Shown: positions 10,086 through 20,075 of the stretch, piece after piece | How the letters are laid out: each line of letters begins with the position of its first letter | Numbering within the stretch: the first letter of the stretch is position 1 | Source: Pseudoips prasinana | Lineage: Eukaryota; Arthropoda; Insecta; Lepidoptera; Nolidae | DNA length: 64,000 nt | Assembly: GCA_951640165.1 (NCBI GenBank) | Contig: OX621241.1 | Coordinates: 5,838,001-5,902,000, forward strand | Direction: 5' to 3' | Program-made: the position numbers and the translations under genes | The notes under the pieces: model-generated | Databases searched by the model: none | Told to the model about the DNA's origin: nothing | What the model saw: only the letters and a program-made list of their open reading frames with translations

Positions 10086-10573
10086 TGTCGTGTTGAATTT
10101 ACCCCGTCTATTGAAACCAGTTGTTCTCGGCCTGATAAATAAGATAAAGATCAATATCATATATGTGCGGGTACCTATGAATTTCTTTATCGCGATGCGA
10201 TCTGTTGCAAACCTCAAGGCTACCTTAGTCGCTAGGGCTGTATTGTTGTTCAAGGACATAAAAGTAAAAAATAAAAGAAAATAAATCGTTCAGTGAAGTG
10301 TATTTTTACCAGACTAACTCAATTTTTCAAATAGTAACCAACCAAACCAACACACGTATTTCGTGCAATGAGTTGCGACATTTCTCTAATCTTCTACATC
10401 CGAGTCCAACGTGTCCAAACGTTAATCAAAGCACTTTGACACAACACGCGGCCTTTTCCATCAAATCATACTTCACACAATGCTTTTGTGTTTCAATTAG
10501 CGACGCTTGCGCCTCCATGGCAACTCATGGCACTAAACTTCTTAAGCTATAAGTTTTTTGTTTGCTTATGTAG

Positions 10574-10715
10574 GTGCAGACGCTAGCACATCCAGCTACC
10601 CCCAAACTGTCAAATTTCTTTTACAGATTTTCAACTTTATAACAAAAGCATAAGGTTCACTTTCAATTGGGGAAATTTGACAGATTGGGGTAGCTTGATG
10701 TACTGACGTCTGTAC
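10574..10715. mobile_element. MITE family 1, copy a
   Basis: A 142-bp nearly palindromic MITE. The ends match GTACAGACGCCAGCACATC and its inverse, followed inward by an AGCTACCCCAATCTGTCAAA-like block. Other copies: 18372-18511, 18819-19545 (interrupted) and 28229-28369. Confidence 0.85.
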
Positions 10716-10929
10716 ATAATACACTATTATTATTCTTAATCAAGAAGTTTAATATCAAGTAGGATTCAAACCTGCACCTTCCAACAATCGTTGGTAGATG
10801 TTCTAAACGTTAATATATGAATTATATTCACCCGTAACTTTCTATACTCTCCCAATTAGGTCATAGTCCACCACGTTGGTCTAATGCGGGTCGGTAGACT
10901 ACACATGATATCAAGAACATTTTGGAGAA

Positions 10930-11255
10930 CTCTAACGCGACGTCCTGCGTGAGCGAACTAGACGCGAATGCGAAGCGGCGCGGCGCGAATACAACAAACA
11001 GTCGGAACCTATAGAAGTGACAAAACGCGGTGCGGAGCGGCGCGAAATGAAGCGAACGCGATCAGTTGGCTTGATATTTTCACGCGAACAGGATGCGGTG
11101 CCGTCGTGTTTTTCAGCGTCGGTGGCGGCTGTGCGAGACGATTTGCGTGCACGTAGGACATGCCGCCGCGTCGCACCGCATCGCATCGAATTAGCGTGTC
11201 ACCGCTTCATTATCGCCTTTGCTTTGCACCGCCTACCTAGGACGTAGTGTAAAGC
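10930..11255. repeat. GC-rich insertion, probably a MITE
   Basis: About 325 bp rich in CGCG, GCGGCG and GCGAACG inside otherwise AT-rich DNA. The outer parts carry GACGTCCTGCGTGAGCG on the left and CCTAGGACGTAGTG on the right, which look like decayed inverted ends. Open frames here read Arg/Ala-rich on both strands and have no domain, so they are not called. Confidence 0.5.
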
Positions 11256-11845
11256 ATGCAAGTTTCTTCACGATGTTTTCCTCCATGGTTTTAAATACCA
11301 GCTAATTGATTACTACTACGCGCATTAGTTAGAAAAGACAGTGGTGCGCACCTTGAGTTTGAACTCGTCACCACTGACTTAACAGTCCAACTGTCTAACT
11401 TGTAGGATATCCCGTGTTAATTTTACGATATCTTTTTCCGACACTCGTATGTAGGACGTAGGTTACATTTATCGAGATTGTTCTAAAAAACATGGCGGAT
11501 TTATATCTTCCCAGTCGCATATGGAAGGTCATACTATATTGATAACACTTTCCAACCTAAATAAACAGGGTTACTTCTAAAACACCTTTAATTTTCCGCT
11601 TGAACGTTTCTAACTCTACGAGCATCGCAAAGAAGCACACACGCGCGCGTAAGAAGCGTCGTCCGCGCGTCGTCTTTTCGTTTATGAATGAAACACAGAC
11701 TTACAAATGCCACGACAGTGCAACAAAACCTATTAATTTTTTTTCATGTATTGAGTTATGTCCAAACTCGTAGAACAAAAGTTGTTGCTTATGATGTTAG
11801 CTATCTAGTCCTGCGAGGTTGTTGGTGTTTTACAAATAACCCGTG

Positions 11846-12941
11846 TACAATATTCAAGTTACATAGATCTTTTAATGCTACATCCATATCTACAAGGGTA
11901 TGGGCGATGTCTCTTAATTTCAGTAGCATCGACCGTCAGACCGTCGTTAAAAACACAAGGATGAATAATAATAATAATAATATTGAATTCGTACCTTAAT
12001 ATAGACAGAACCATTCTGACAATATGTACCTAGTAAAATAGCTTAAACAATACATTTCGATAATTAAACCTAAACATAATCGCCTTGACAATTACTAGCT
12101 AAATATCATTACTATTATACAATAAATTTTATAAACAAATTTTATAAATAAATTTCTATATGCAAGTAGAAATAATTATGTATACTACTTACAAACATAT
12201 TCTGACTATTTGCAAGCGCTTTTATAAAGTCAACGTGACTAAAAACGTTTTGTTTTTACACGCTTTATATTAGCTCCACTTGTAGGTTTGTAACAGACTC
12301 CTTCAGACGCGATTTTGACCCACTTTAACCAGTCAGATATCATTAAAACTTTGTAGATTTATCGAGGACCGATTACAATACACTAATTTGATAAGATTAT
12401 TCCATTATTCGATTTGCAAAATAAGATTTTTGCCAATTAATATAATTTTTATCTATAGTCGATAAAGCAGGAATTAACGTTAAAGTAATAATTATAAAAT
12501 TAATAAATAAAATAAAAGAGGTTTTTATTTACGTAGACTTTAAAAAACCCCTGGTAACTAGTCAGAACATTTTTGTAGTAATATAGTTATGTATACATTA
12601 TTATTTCTAGTTACATCGATAGTTAGGTACACGGATTGTATTAAAACATTTATAAAATTTATTTTATAATAGCAATGATATTTAGTTAGCTTGTATTAAT
12701 TTATTGTCAAAGAGATTATGTTTAAGTTTAATTATCAAAATTTATAGTTTAAGCTATATTTTACTACATATTGTCCGAATGGTTCTGTCTATATTAAGGA
12801 ACGAATTCAATATTATTATTATGACGGACTTTGTGTATCTAACGACGGTCGCGCTTTAATGCTACCGAAATTAAGGGATATCGCCCATACCCTGTAGATA
12901 TGGATGTAGCATTAAAAGATCTATGTAACTTGAATATTGTA
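11846..12941. mobile_element. 1.1-kb foldback of inverted repeat D copies
   Basis: Two inverted arms of about 415-430 bp (about 11846-12262 and 12512-12941) flank a spacer of about 250 bp. Both arms begin with TACAATATTCAAGTTACATA and share ATCTTTTAATGCTACATCCA. The inner part of each arm is repeat D. The right end is 54 bp from the last base of sugar-transporter exon 8, inside the following intron. Confidence 0.8.
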
Positions 12942-12994
12942 GTTATTTTTATTTTTTTCGTTATTGTTTTTATGCAACCTATTCTAGTGCTTAC

Positions 12995-13207
12995 CATAAA
13001 GTTCAAGGCGGCACACAGGAAGGCCAGTATGCCGGCCGCGGCGGCCGTGGAGCCGAGCAGCAGCGGGCGGCGGCCGTAGCGCGGCAGCAGCTTGAGCATG
13101 AGCACGGCGGTGCACACGTTGACGAAGCCGCAGCCGATGGTGGCGTACTGCGAGCTGCTGGCGGTCAGCCCAGCCTGCTCGAATATCACTTGCGAGTAGT
13201 AAAACAC
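12995..13207 (-). CDS. sugar transporter exon 8
   Basis: 71 codons, phase 0-0, acceptor TTTGTTGTAG, donor GTAAGC. It begins VFYYSQVIFEQAGLTASSSQ directly after the GINA of exon 7, completing the family QQxSGINAxxYY substrate-binding motif of helix 7. It continues into helix 8 with YATIGCGFVN and the conserved cytoplasmic RYGRRPLLL loop, ending in the start of helix 9 (ILAFLCAALNFM). It is much more GC-rich than its neighbours, as expected for a constrained exon. Confidence 0.93.
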
Positions 13208-13256
13208 CTACAACAAAAGTTACACATGATTTTAACCTGCAAATAAGCGAATTGTC

Positions 13257-13740
13257 GGTCACCGTAGCCTAGTTGGTAGTGCTCCTGCCTACGAAGCTGG
13301 TGGTCCTGGGTTCGAATCCCGGTAAGTGCAAATATTTGTGTGATGAGCACAAATATTTGTTTCTGGGTCATGGATGTTTTCTATGTATTTAAGTATGTTT
13401 TATATGTATACTGCACGTGTGGCGCAGCGGCTAAGATAGTCGCCTCGCCGCTTCGTGTCGCGGGTTCGAGTCCCGCGCCGGACAACTATTTGTGTGACCC
13501 ATAAAAAGTTGTTCTGAGTCTGGATGTAATATGTGTCCGTCTATTATATGTTAGTAAAGTACCCCGCGACACAGGGATTGTTTCCCTAATGCGGACGTTG
13601 TCTTTTAAAATAATAATAAAAATAATAATATATAAGTATGTATATCGTCGCCTGGTACCCATAGTACAAGCTTTGCTTAGTTTGGGGCTAGGATGATCTG
13701 TGTGACATTGTCCCTAGATATTATTATTATTATTACTTTG
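13257..13740 (+). repeat. tRNA-headed SINE type 2, split by a type 1 SINE
   Basis: The head 13257-13400 has an A-box (TAGCCTAGTTGGTAGTGC) and a perfect B-box (GGGTTCGAATCCCGG). The tail resumes near 13630 with TCGTCGCCTGGTACCCATAG and a (TTA)n end. The intact copy at 26444-26690 shows these parts are normally contiguous. It sits in intron 7 just upstream of exon 8 in transcript direction. Confidence 0.8.
13411..13628 (+). repeat. tRNA-headed SINE type 1 (nested)
   Basis: Begins CTGCACGTGTGGCGCAGCGG, with a B-box GGGTTCGAGTCCCGC at about 13462-13476. It ends with the GTACCCCGCGACACAGGG block and a GTTGTCTTTTAAAATAAT tail. It is inserted into the type 2 SINE. Other copies: 16017-16167 (-), 26700-26965 (+), 27004-27191 (-), 27805-28000 (+), 52140-52400 (+) and 57488-57675 (+). 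Confidence 0.82.
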
Positions 13741-13919
13741 CTTTCAGTTCAGTAAATTTAAGAGAGGTAGGCACAGCGTTCATTCGCACAAAGAGCAGCC
13801 CGACTGGGGAAGTACCTCCACCTTACAGAAGACATTCCTTAATAATAACATTAATAATTGTAATGTTGTGTTTCCGAGTGTTAGTAAGGTCGCCAGAGCT
13901 CATTGGGGCAACACTTTGT

Positions 13920-14047
13920 TTACTGACTCTTAAAGGCGGGCAACGCACCCGCGACTCGTCTGGTGTCGCGAGTGTCCATGGGCGGCAGTGATCACTTACC
14001 ATCAGGTGCCCCATTTGCTCGTTTGTCACCCTCTGATATATAATAAA
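13920..14047 (+). mobile_element. LINE 3' tail fragment
   Basis: Contains the GGCAACGCACCCGCGACTCG and CATGGGCGGCAGTGATCAC blocks shared with 8700-8800, ending in an A-rich tail. Confidence 0.6.
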
Positions 14048-14175
14048 AAAGCTCCTATCCATCCAAAGGTTGTCTGGAAGAGATTGCTTAAGGCGATAGG
14101 ACCGCCCATTGTACATTATGTTCTTTATATCCAATGTATTTTCTTTCCGTATGAATTTGTACAATAAAGAGTATT
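14048..14175 (+). mobile_element. LINE 3' end with TCTA tail
   Basis: Starts near AAAGGTTGTCTGGAAGAGAT, carries GGACCGCCCATTGTACATTA and ends in a short (TCTA)n run. It matches the tail of the LINE at 826-1643 in the opposite orientation. Confidence 0.6.
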
Positions 14176-14280
14176 CTATCTATCTATCTATAAGCATAAG
14201 ACACGCCTGATGGTAAGCGGTTTCTGTAGTCTACGGTCGCTTACCGTGTTTATACCACATAAACGACAAGCTTATATAGA

Positions 14281-14541
14281 CGACTGCCTCATTGGTCTAG
14301 CGGTTACGTGTTCAACCGCAGCTAATGATGTCCTGCGCTCAAAAATGATTATGGGATTATTCTGCTAAGAAAAAATTATCCGCCTGAAGCGGTATCACGT
14401 CGGTCCTATACGTGACCTCCTTCCGGTCATGTCACTAATCATCCTATCCGATCATGAGAGTGATGAAATAGAAAGCTTCCTTGTGTTTGCGCGTAGATGG
14501 CTATTCTCCATTGGGACTGGCCGCCATGGCCGAAGTTCGAG
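14281..14541 (+). repeat. tRNA-headed SINE type 3
   Basis: Starts GACTGCCTCATTGGTCTAGC (A-box-like) and shares the CATGAGAGTGATGAAATAGA and GACTGGCCGCCATGGCCGAA tail blocks with the minus-strand copy at 30307-30664. Its B-box is decayed. Confidence 0.65.
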
Positions 14542-14639
14542 AAAATCTCAAAATATAATTAAAGAAAGTATTAAATTTTAGTTTTACTGGATTATTCGCA
14601 ACGTAAATCTAAAGTGGGAAATTATACATTCATTCATCT

Positions 14640-14745
14640 CTACCAATCCAGAGTAGGCGCTCTGCTGTTAAGCTACGAACAATAACACACTGGCAGATCA
14701 AATTTGTGATTCCCCTGCTAACACCCTTCCGGAAGCCATATGACT
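14640..14745 (-). repeat. dispersed repeat, copy 1 of 2
   Basis: Shares the TTAAGCTACGAAC and GATCAAATTT blocks, inverted, with 54595-54700. Class unknown. Confidence 0.5.
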
Positions 14746-14829
14746 TATCTATTAGTTTTGTATTTCTATTTAATAATTAATAAATTCTGTAGAAATGTTG
14801 TTTGTCATAATAATGATGTTCTGTAGGTC

Positions 14830-14878
14830 ACGAACAAACTTAAATCTAATAACCCTTATTAGATTTAAGTTTGTTCGT
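14830..14878. repeat. perfect palindrome, 23-bp arms, 3-nt loop
   Basis: Arms 14830-14852 and 14856-14878 are exact inverses around CCC. It lies in sugar-transporter intron 7. Confidence 0.95.
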
Positions 14879-14929
14879 CTAAGTGATTAAGACATTTTTT
14901 TATTTATTTTACTATCATCATCACCATCA

Positions 14930-15025
14930 TCCATATATCAGCCGCAAGACGTCCACGGCTGGACAAAGGCCTCCCCCAAGGATCTCCACAATAGCCGGTG
15001 TGGCGCTGCCCGCATCCAGCGGCTT
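14930..15025 (+). repeat. dispersed repeat with GACGTCCACGGCTGGACAAA
   Basis: A fragment of a family seen in many lepidopteran genomes (GACGTCCACTGCTGGACAAA consensus-like). Other fragments are at 16311-16390 and 40085-40210. Confidence 0.6.
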
Positions 15026-15077
15026 CCCACCGGAATTAATTAAACGAGTAGTAGCAATTTTTCCTAGCTACGCTTAC

Positions 15078-15286
15078 AGCATTGATGCCGCTGGTCTGCT
15101 GGCCCGCCTGCATGCTGCACGCCAGCAGCAGGGGCAGCCTGAGCTTGGGGTCCCGCAGCACGCGCCACACGGTCCACTCGTTGTCCCCGCTCAGCGTAGC
15201 CGCTTGCGCACAGCGGACCTCGTCCCGTAACAGTTCTATGTCTTCGCTTAGTAGGCTCGGGGACACGCCGCGGAGACGGCTCAGTT
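15078..15286 (-). CDS. sugar transporter exon 7
   Basis: 209 nt, acceptor ATAATTCACAG, donor GTAAGC. Two bases complete a Glu codon with exon 6. It encodes the large cytoplasmic loop between helices 6 and 7 (LSRLRGVSPSLLSEDIELLR, then a DEVRCAQAATLSGD stretch) and helix 7 up to MQAGQQTSGINA. The QQxSGINA motif is a substrate-binding hallmark of SLC2 transporters. A Thr stands where many family members have Leu or Phe. Confidence 0.93.
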
Positions 15287-15354
15287 CTGTGAATTATTGA
15301 GGTGCCTTTATAAAATGTTTTGTAGGAATAGAATACTACTATACTTACTTGTCG

Positions 15355-15605
15355 TATGGGCGGTTACCCTAATGTCAGATTTGTTCAAGCCGCCCAGTAG
15401 GCCTATGACATGGCTTGTAATCGATGAGCAATGTCATAGGCCAACTAGGCGGCTTATAGCTACAACCAGGAACGACGGCTTAACTTACCCTCCGAATCAC
15501 TGAGACGCTCAGAAATAAAACCACTTTGGTGGTCAACCATCTATGGAATGACCGCGAGACTAGTTGCTTAACCTCGCCAATTACTTACGGAGCGGTGAGA
15601 GCAAA
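15355..15605 (-). repeat. 5S-headed SINE with internal fold-back
   Basis: Minus-strand copy with ATGACCGCGAG and TTGCTTAACCTCGCC, the inverses of the C- and A-box regions. Inside its tail, 15387-15411 and 15431-15455 form a 25-bp inverted repeat with two mismatches. Confidence 0.7.
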
Positions 15606-15794
15606 TTATTAAAATGTTAATTTACAATTTGATTACAAAAAATAATGCGTTTCGGACGCGTATACATGACGAGAGTATCTACTTAAGTTCCTGTTTCGTC
15701 GTAATCCGTCAGTCCTTAAGGTTAAAATATCGAAAATCAAGCTGGCTTGCTGTGAATTTGAGTGAGACGGTATAGAAGAAGATTGAATTTTATT

Positions 15795-16005
15795 TTTAAC
15801 TAGTTTTGCCCCGTTTTTGGTTTTACCCGTGTTAAACTTTACAAATTATAGCCTATGTGTTAATCCAGGGTGTCAGCTAACTCCATACCAAATTTTATTA
15901 AAATCGCTCCCACCGTTTAGACGTGAAGAAGTAACAAGCATAGTGAGTGTGTGACTGCGTGAGTGCAGTCAAACACTCACAAACTTTCGCCTTTATAATT
16001 AGTGA
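15795..16005 (-). repeat. dispersed repeat B
   Basis: Contains AATCCAGGGTGTCAGCTAAC and GTTTAGACGTGAAGAAGTAA and ends AACTTTCGCCTTTATAAT. Other copies: 42265-42425 (-) and 60170-60345 (+). Confidence 0.7.
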
Positions 16006-16016
16006 CCGTATTTTAC

Positions 16017-16167
16017 ACACATATAATTAACGGACACAAAGCACATCCAAACTCAGAACAACTACTTATGGATCACAAGAATAGTTGACCTGTACTATAA
16101 GGAATGAAACCCGAAACTTCAAAATCTTAACACTACGCCGTAACGCCGTACGCCGAACACGTGCAGA
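16017..16167 (-). repeat. SINE type 1, decayed copy
   Basis: The tail GGACACAAAGCACATCCAAA and the ACCCGAAAC B-box remnant are readable on the minus strand; the head ends at CACGTGCAG. Confidence 0.6.
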
Positions 16168-16394
16168 TTCAATTTTAACACCATGAATCTGATAATTAAT
16201 AGTATCTGTAAATTCACCAACCCAAGCGCCGGTTAAATATAATTTATTTCAGTTAATTAAATATGATTTAATTAATTTAAAAATATGAAATAATTAAATA
16301 TAATCATCCTGATCATATCAGCCGAAGACGTCCACTGCTGGACAAAGGCCTCCTCCAAGGATCTCCACAATTTTCGGTCTTGCGCTTTTTATAA

Positions 16395-16575
16395 TTAAAT
16401 GTGAATTTAATTAAATGTAACTTATTCCATTTAATTAAATATCGTTAATTCCATTTAATTAAATATCGTTAATTTCATTTAATTAAATATGACTTATTTA
16501 ATTTAATTAAATATAACTTATTTAATTTAATTAAATATAACTTATTTCAATAATTCCAATTAATTAAATCATTTA
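16395..16575. repeat. AT-rich minisatellite
   Basis: Imperfect tandem units of about 25 bp containing TTTAATTAAATA. It lies in intron 6 close to exon 6. Related units left of the short repeat at 16311-16390 suggest an insertion into the array. Confidence 0.7.
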
Positions 16576-16658
16576 TTCCATTTATCTAAACGTTATCCGT
16601 TTCACTTACGTATCTATTACATGTAAGGGTACTATCAATAAAAATAAGTGAGACTCAC

Positions 16659-16796
16659 CTTTTAAAGCGCCCTCTTCATTATTCTTAACTACAAATAGGT
16701 ATTTCGGGCTCTCGGGCAATAAAAACAACACAGGTAAACATATCATGACTAGAATTGCAAAGACGGACAGTAAATACGTCCAGTCCTCCTCCCGAC
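16659..16796 (-). CDS. sugar transporter exon 6
   Basis: 138 nt, acceptor ending ACAG, donor GTGAGT. It encodes REEDWTYLLSVFAILVMICL (helix 6) and then the conserved LLPESPKYL motif, equivalent to the PESPR signature at the cytoplasmic end of helix 6. It ends in NNEEGALK, running into exon 7's LSRLRG. Both phases agree with the neighbouring exons. Confidence 0.93.
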
Positions 16797-17209
16797 CTGT
16801 AAAAAATATACAATATATTATTGATGTGAAACATATATAGCCGCACGTAAAACAGATTTCTGGCGTGGCGACGCATGCCGTGGCGCATGCGCAATCGACT
16901 TTTTATTTTATCATTATGACATATTTAGTTCCTATCACAATATGTTCTTTTCTGCATATTACTTTTACAAAATAATGTCGATGTTTCACATCTGCCAGGC
17001 GTCCCGTGACGGCTCACATTTTTTAGTATGGGGTGGCGCAAGTGGGCCTTTAAAAAATATATTTAAATGTAATAGGTTGGGGAAAAAGTTACATCGCATT
17101 TTTAAGAAAATTCAAAACATTTTTTAATATACTCGTAATATATTTACATTTAACTAAGTATGTAGGTACCATTTTGTTCGATAACTCTTTGCTATCTTGT
17201 AGGTAGGGA

Positions 17210-17483
17210 CATGATCCCATTGCTATAGAAATTTTGGGACTTCTGATACCGCGATTTCAAACATGGCATTAATTTTATCCGTAATAGGGCGACCAGAGCG
17301 ACGTGCATCTTTGACATCAAAATTTCCGGATTGAATACGCTTAAACCAAATTTGTGCTACTCTAACAGATACTGCACTAGGTCCATAAACATTGCAAATG
17401 TATTTCGCGGCTTGCGTTGCATTTTTACCTTTTTTGTGCTAAAATTTTAAAATGTATTGAATTTCTTCAATGGATTCACTCAT
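17210..17483 (-). pseudogene. mariner transposase N-terminus remnant
   Basis: From the ATG at 17483 (MSESIEEIQYILKF) the frame shows the mariner helix-turn-helix region: NATQAAKYICNVYG, IWFKRIQSGNFDVKD, RRSGRP. There is a TAG at codon 15 (17441-17439) and another stop after about 90 codons. No catalytic domain follows. Confidence 0.82.
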
Positions 17484-17582
17484 CTTGACAGTACTTAAAA
17501 CAAATGAAAATCACACATTTTCCTAAATTGAATTTGGAATTATGTTCTTTAAAATTTACACTTTCAATGATACCATTATCAG

Positions 17583-17826
17583 CGCCTCTACCGGCTAAGT
17601 CGCCGAACATCGTTTTCGTGAATGGCGTTCAAATAAATAAATGTTAAAAATGACTTAATCAATCGTTAAATCGGCTTTAACTTTGACAATCGATTCCAGA
17701 CCTTTTATGACGTTACATGTTCTCATGGAAGCCAATTAAACGATCGATTAAGTCATTTTCAACCTTTATTTATTTGAACGCCATCCACGAAAACGATGTT
17801 CGGTGACTTAGCCGGTAGAGCCCCTG
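17583..17826. mobile_element. MITE family 2, copy a
   Basis: Nearly palindromic, with arms of about 100 bp. The ends are CTCTACCGGCTAAGTCGCCG and its inverse, followed inward by AACATCGTTTTCGTGAATGG and GACTTAATCAATCGTTAAAT. A second copy is at 25928-26170. Confidence 0.85.
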
Positions 17827-18371
17827 CCTGATACAAATAGTATAGCCAAAGAGATTTTATGACAAGTTCATACAAACTATAATGCGAAAAGACTTTTTCC
17901 CCCACCTAATGTATGAGATATTCCTTATTACATTATCTTCAAATATCTCTATTGTTTTACGCAACGCACGTGCAATAATCGTCACGCCATAACAGAGAAA
18001 CATCTGCCAAGGCAAATAATACCTTAACACAGTTGTATAAATTAGGATTTACTATAACAAACTACACTAGATTACGGCCCTTTAGCATATATACATGTTT
18101 TGTAATTATTATTCTGTGCTATTAATGTAATTGGATAAATACGTATAGAAGTTGTCTAAATGGTAATAGCATATTTTTCGCCTTAGAGTGCGGTACGCTC
18201 TTGCCGTTTCTAGCGCTCTATAAGTGCAATAAATTTGTGGTTGTACTAGTTTGACCATGAATCTTCAACTGTGCTACTAGTGGAGATTTTTTTAAATACC
18301 CCCTTTTGTTTAATACATTTCTATCGATATAACTTGTGTATTGTATATAAAATTTAGTAACGGTCCGATTA

Positions 18372-18511
18372 GTACAGTCGCCAGCACATCAAGATACCCC
18401 AATCTGCCAAATTTCCCCAATTGAAAGTGAACCTTATGCTTTGGTGATAAATTGAAAATCTATAAAAAAATATTGACAGATAGGGGTAGCTGGATGTGCT
18501 GGCGACTGTAC
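18372..18511. mobile_element. MITE family 1, copy b
   Basis: Intact 140-bp copy with ends GTACAGTCGCCAGCACATC and the inverse. It lies in intron 5. Confidence 0.88.
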
Positions 18512-18599
18512 TTCAGAAACGTTTGTTTTTTTTTGTTAATATGTTTCTCATATAAGTGAATTGTATTCTTTTGAGCAATAATAATAAAATAGGTTCCTT

Positions 18600-18720
18600 T
18601 CTCTGTCGCCCTGACCAACGGCGGCCTAGGGAATCACATCCCACTGCAGAAGGAACTCTTTTTTTTACATATATATTTATATATTATTGCTTAATTATAT
18701 CAATTTTATAATTAGAAATC
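18600..18720 (+). mobile_element. 3' fragment of the R4/Dong-like retrotransposon
   Basis: Matches the end of the element at 20847-23640: TGTCGCCCTGACCAACGGCG, GGCCTAGGG, then TTTATATATTATTG. It is flanked on the left by AATAATAATAAAAT, the sequence also found after the long copy. Confidence 0.75.
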
Positions 18721-18724
18721 TGTT

Positions 18725-18803
18725 ATCAATAAGAAATAATAAGATCTTTATTCAGTAAATATTAAGTATTTACAGAATAGAGATCTTATTATTTCTTATT
18801 GAT
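18725..18803. repeat. perfect inverted repeat, 23-bp arms
   Basis: Arms 18725-18747 and 18781-18803 are exact inverses with a 33-nt spacer that is itself partly self-complementary. Confidence 0.95.
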
Positions 18804-18818
18804 TGTTTAATTAAGAAT

Positions 18819-19545
18819 GTACAGACGCCAGCACATTAAACTACCCCAATCTGTCAAAGGTCATTGGGCAACTAAGTATGGAACCTATACCCACGGCCTA
18901 CAGAAAAAAAAATAGGTAGTATGTTTAGATAAACGCCTCTAGTTTACGAATATATATGTCGCATTAACGCAGACAACGGGAAAAAAACATAAATCTAAAA
19001 ATAAAAATACAATAATAAGGTTTAGTACATTTTTATTGGTTTTTTGATAGTTAACATGATTTTAAAAATAAAATAAGTAAAATAAAACAAGTATAGAAGA
19101 GTTTTAAGTTTTATTCGACATGATCAATGTCTACAGGAATAATTGTATCTTCTAAAAACGCCGCAGGCGCATCAATTTGATTTTGATGTCGGGCCCAAGA
19201 CAAAAAATATACTATGCTGGCTATATGCGCGCAAACGTTTATTTTGTTTATTTATTTAACAGAATGCTTCACTGGAATTGTTTTATCAATACATTTATTA
19301 CCTATTTTTTATTTATCTTTAACATTTTATAATTTATTTTTATAACAAAAATAACTATCTAAATTTTAATGTAGGTTAATACTTAACAATTTAAAATTAA
19401 TTTGGTTTTTGTAGGAAAACTATCGTTAACTGGGTCAGATTTCGCCCAATAACCTTTCCCCAATAGAAAGTGAACCTTATGCTAAAGTGAAAATCTATAA
19501 AAGAAATCTGACAGATTTTGTAGCTGGATGTGCTGGCATCTGTAC
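18819..19545. mobile_element. MITE family 1, copy c, interrupted
   Basis: The left part 18819-18857 and right part 19455-19545 join into a normal family 1 copy. The 597-bp insert 18858-19454 has short inverted ends GGTCATTGGGC and GCCCAATAACC. No target duplication is visible. Confidence 0.75.
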
Positions 19546-19644
19546 ATCTGTACCTAAACTGGGCTTGACGCCTGTATCTCTTAATAAATATCTAAAACCA
19601 GATAGTTCTCATCTACAAAAGCAACTTTTGGTGTTCTCACTTAC

Positions 19645-19785
19645 CCAACAACACTTCGAGGCCGGTAACTTGAGCGACAAGTACTCCCACATTGACACCC
19701 ATGGGACACGCCACGCCCATCGTGCCTGTCAGCTTGGACGGGGACAGTTCCGTTAAGTACATAGGTACTATACTCGTGGTTAAAC
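19645..19785 (-). CDS. sugar transporter exon 5
   Basis: 141 nt, acceptor GGTTCCAG, donor GTAAGT. It encodes the end of helix 4 onward: LTTSIVPMYLTELSPSKLTG (the family SxVPMYxxExxPxxxRG motif, with Lys-Leu-Thr in place of the usual Leu-Arg) and then MGVNVGVLVAQVTGLEVLLG (helix 5). It begins with two bases finishing a Gly codon from exon 4 and ends one base into the Gly codon completed by exon 6. Confidence 0.93.
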
Positions 19786-19809
19786 CTGGAACCATGGAAT
19801 TAAGCCTCA

Positions 19810-20075
19810 GATGCAATACTAATAATAATAATATCCTGGGACATTTGATCCCAAACTAAGCAGAGCTTGTACTATGGAAACCAGATAACTGATATACTAC
19901 ATATACTATTTTTCTTTTGTAAATATATACTTAAATAGATAATTTACACCCAGACTCAGGACAAACAGACATGTTCATGCGCACAAATATATGTCCCGGG
20001 TGGGAATCGAACCCACGACCTGCGGCGTAAAAGGCAGCGTATCTACCAACCACGACAACAGACCCGTAAATCTAA
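19810..20075 (-). repeat. tRNA-headed SINE type 4
   Basis: The minus-strand B-box is the inverse of GGTGGGAATCGAACCCACG near 20000. The tail blocks GATCCCAAACTAAGCAGAGC and ACCCAGACTCAGGACAAAC lie to its left, with a (TAA)n end. Confidence 0.7.

Larger units (their letters stand above)
17073..17908 (-). mobile_element. decayed mariner-like element with nested MITE
   Basis: The left end TAGGTTGGGGAAAAAGTTAC and the inverse of the right end TAGGTGGGGGAAAAAGTCTT match well and form TIRs. Between them lie an N-terminal transposase remnant (17210-17483, minus) and a whole copy of MITE family 2 (17583-17826). Without the MITE the element is about 590 bp, so most of the transposase is gone. Confidence 0.75.

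Noticed and set aside
10932..11247. Arg/Ala-rich open frames on both strands
   Set aside because: They arise from the GC-rich repeat; no splice context or domain.
13257..13330. tRNA-like sequence with good A and B boxes
   Set aside because: The same sequence recurs at 26444 with a long shared non-tRNA tail, so it is a SINE head and not a tRNA gene. The same applies to 13411, 19990, 27004, 30590, 53560 and 57488.
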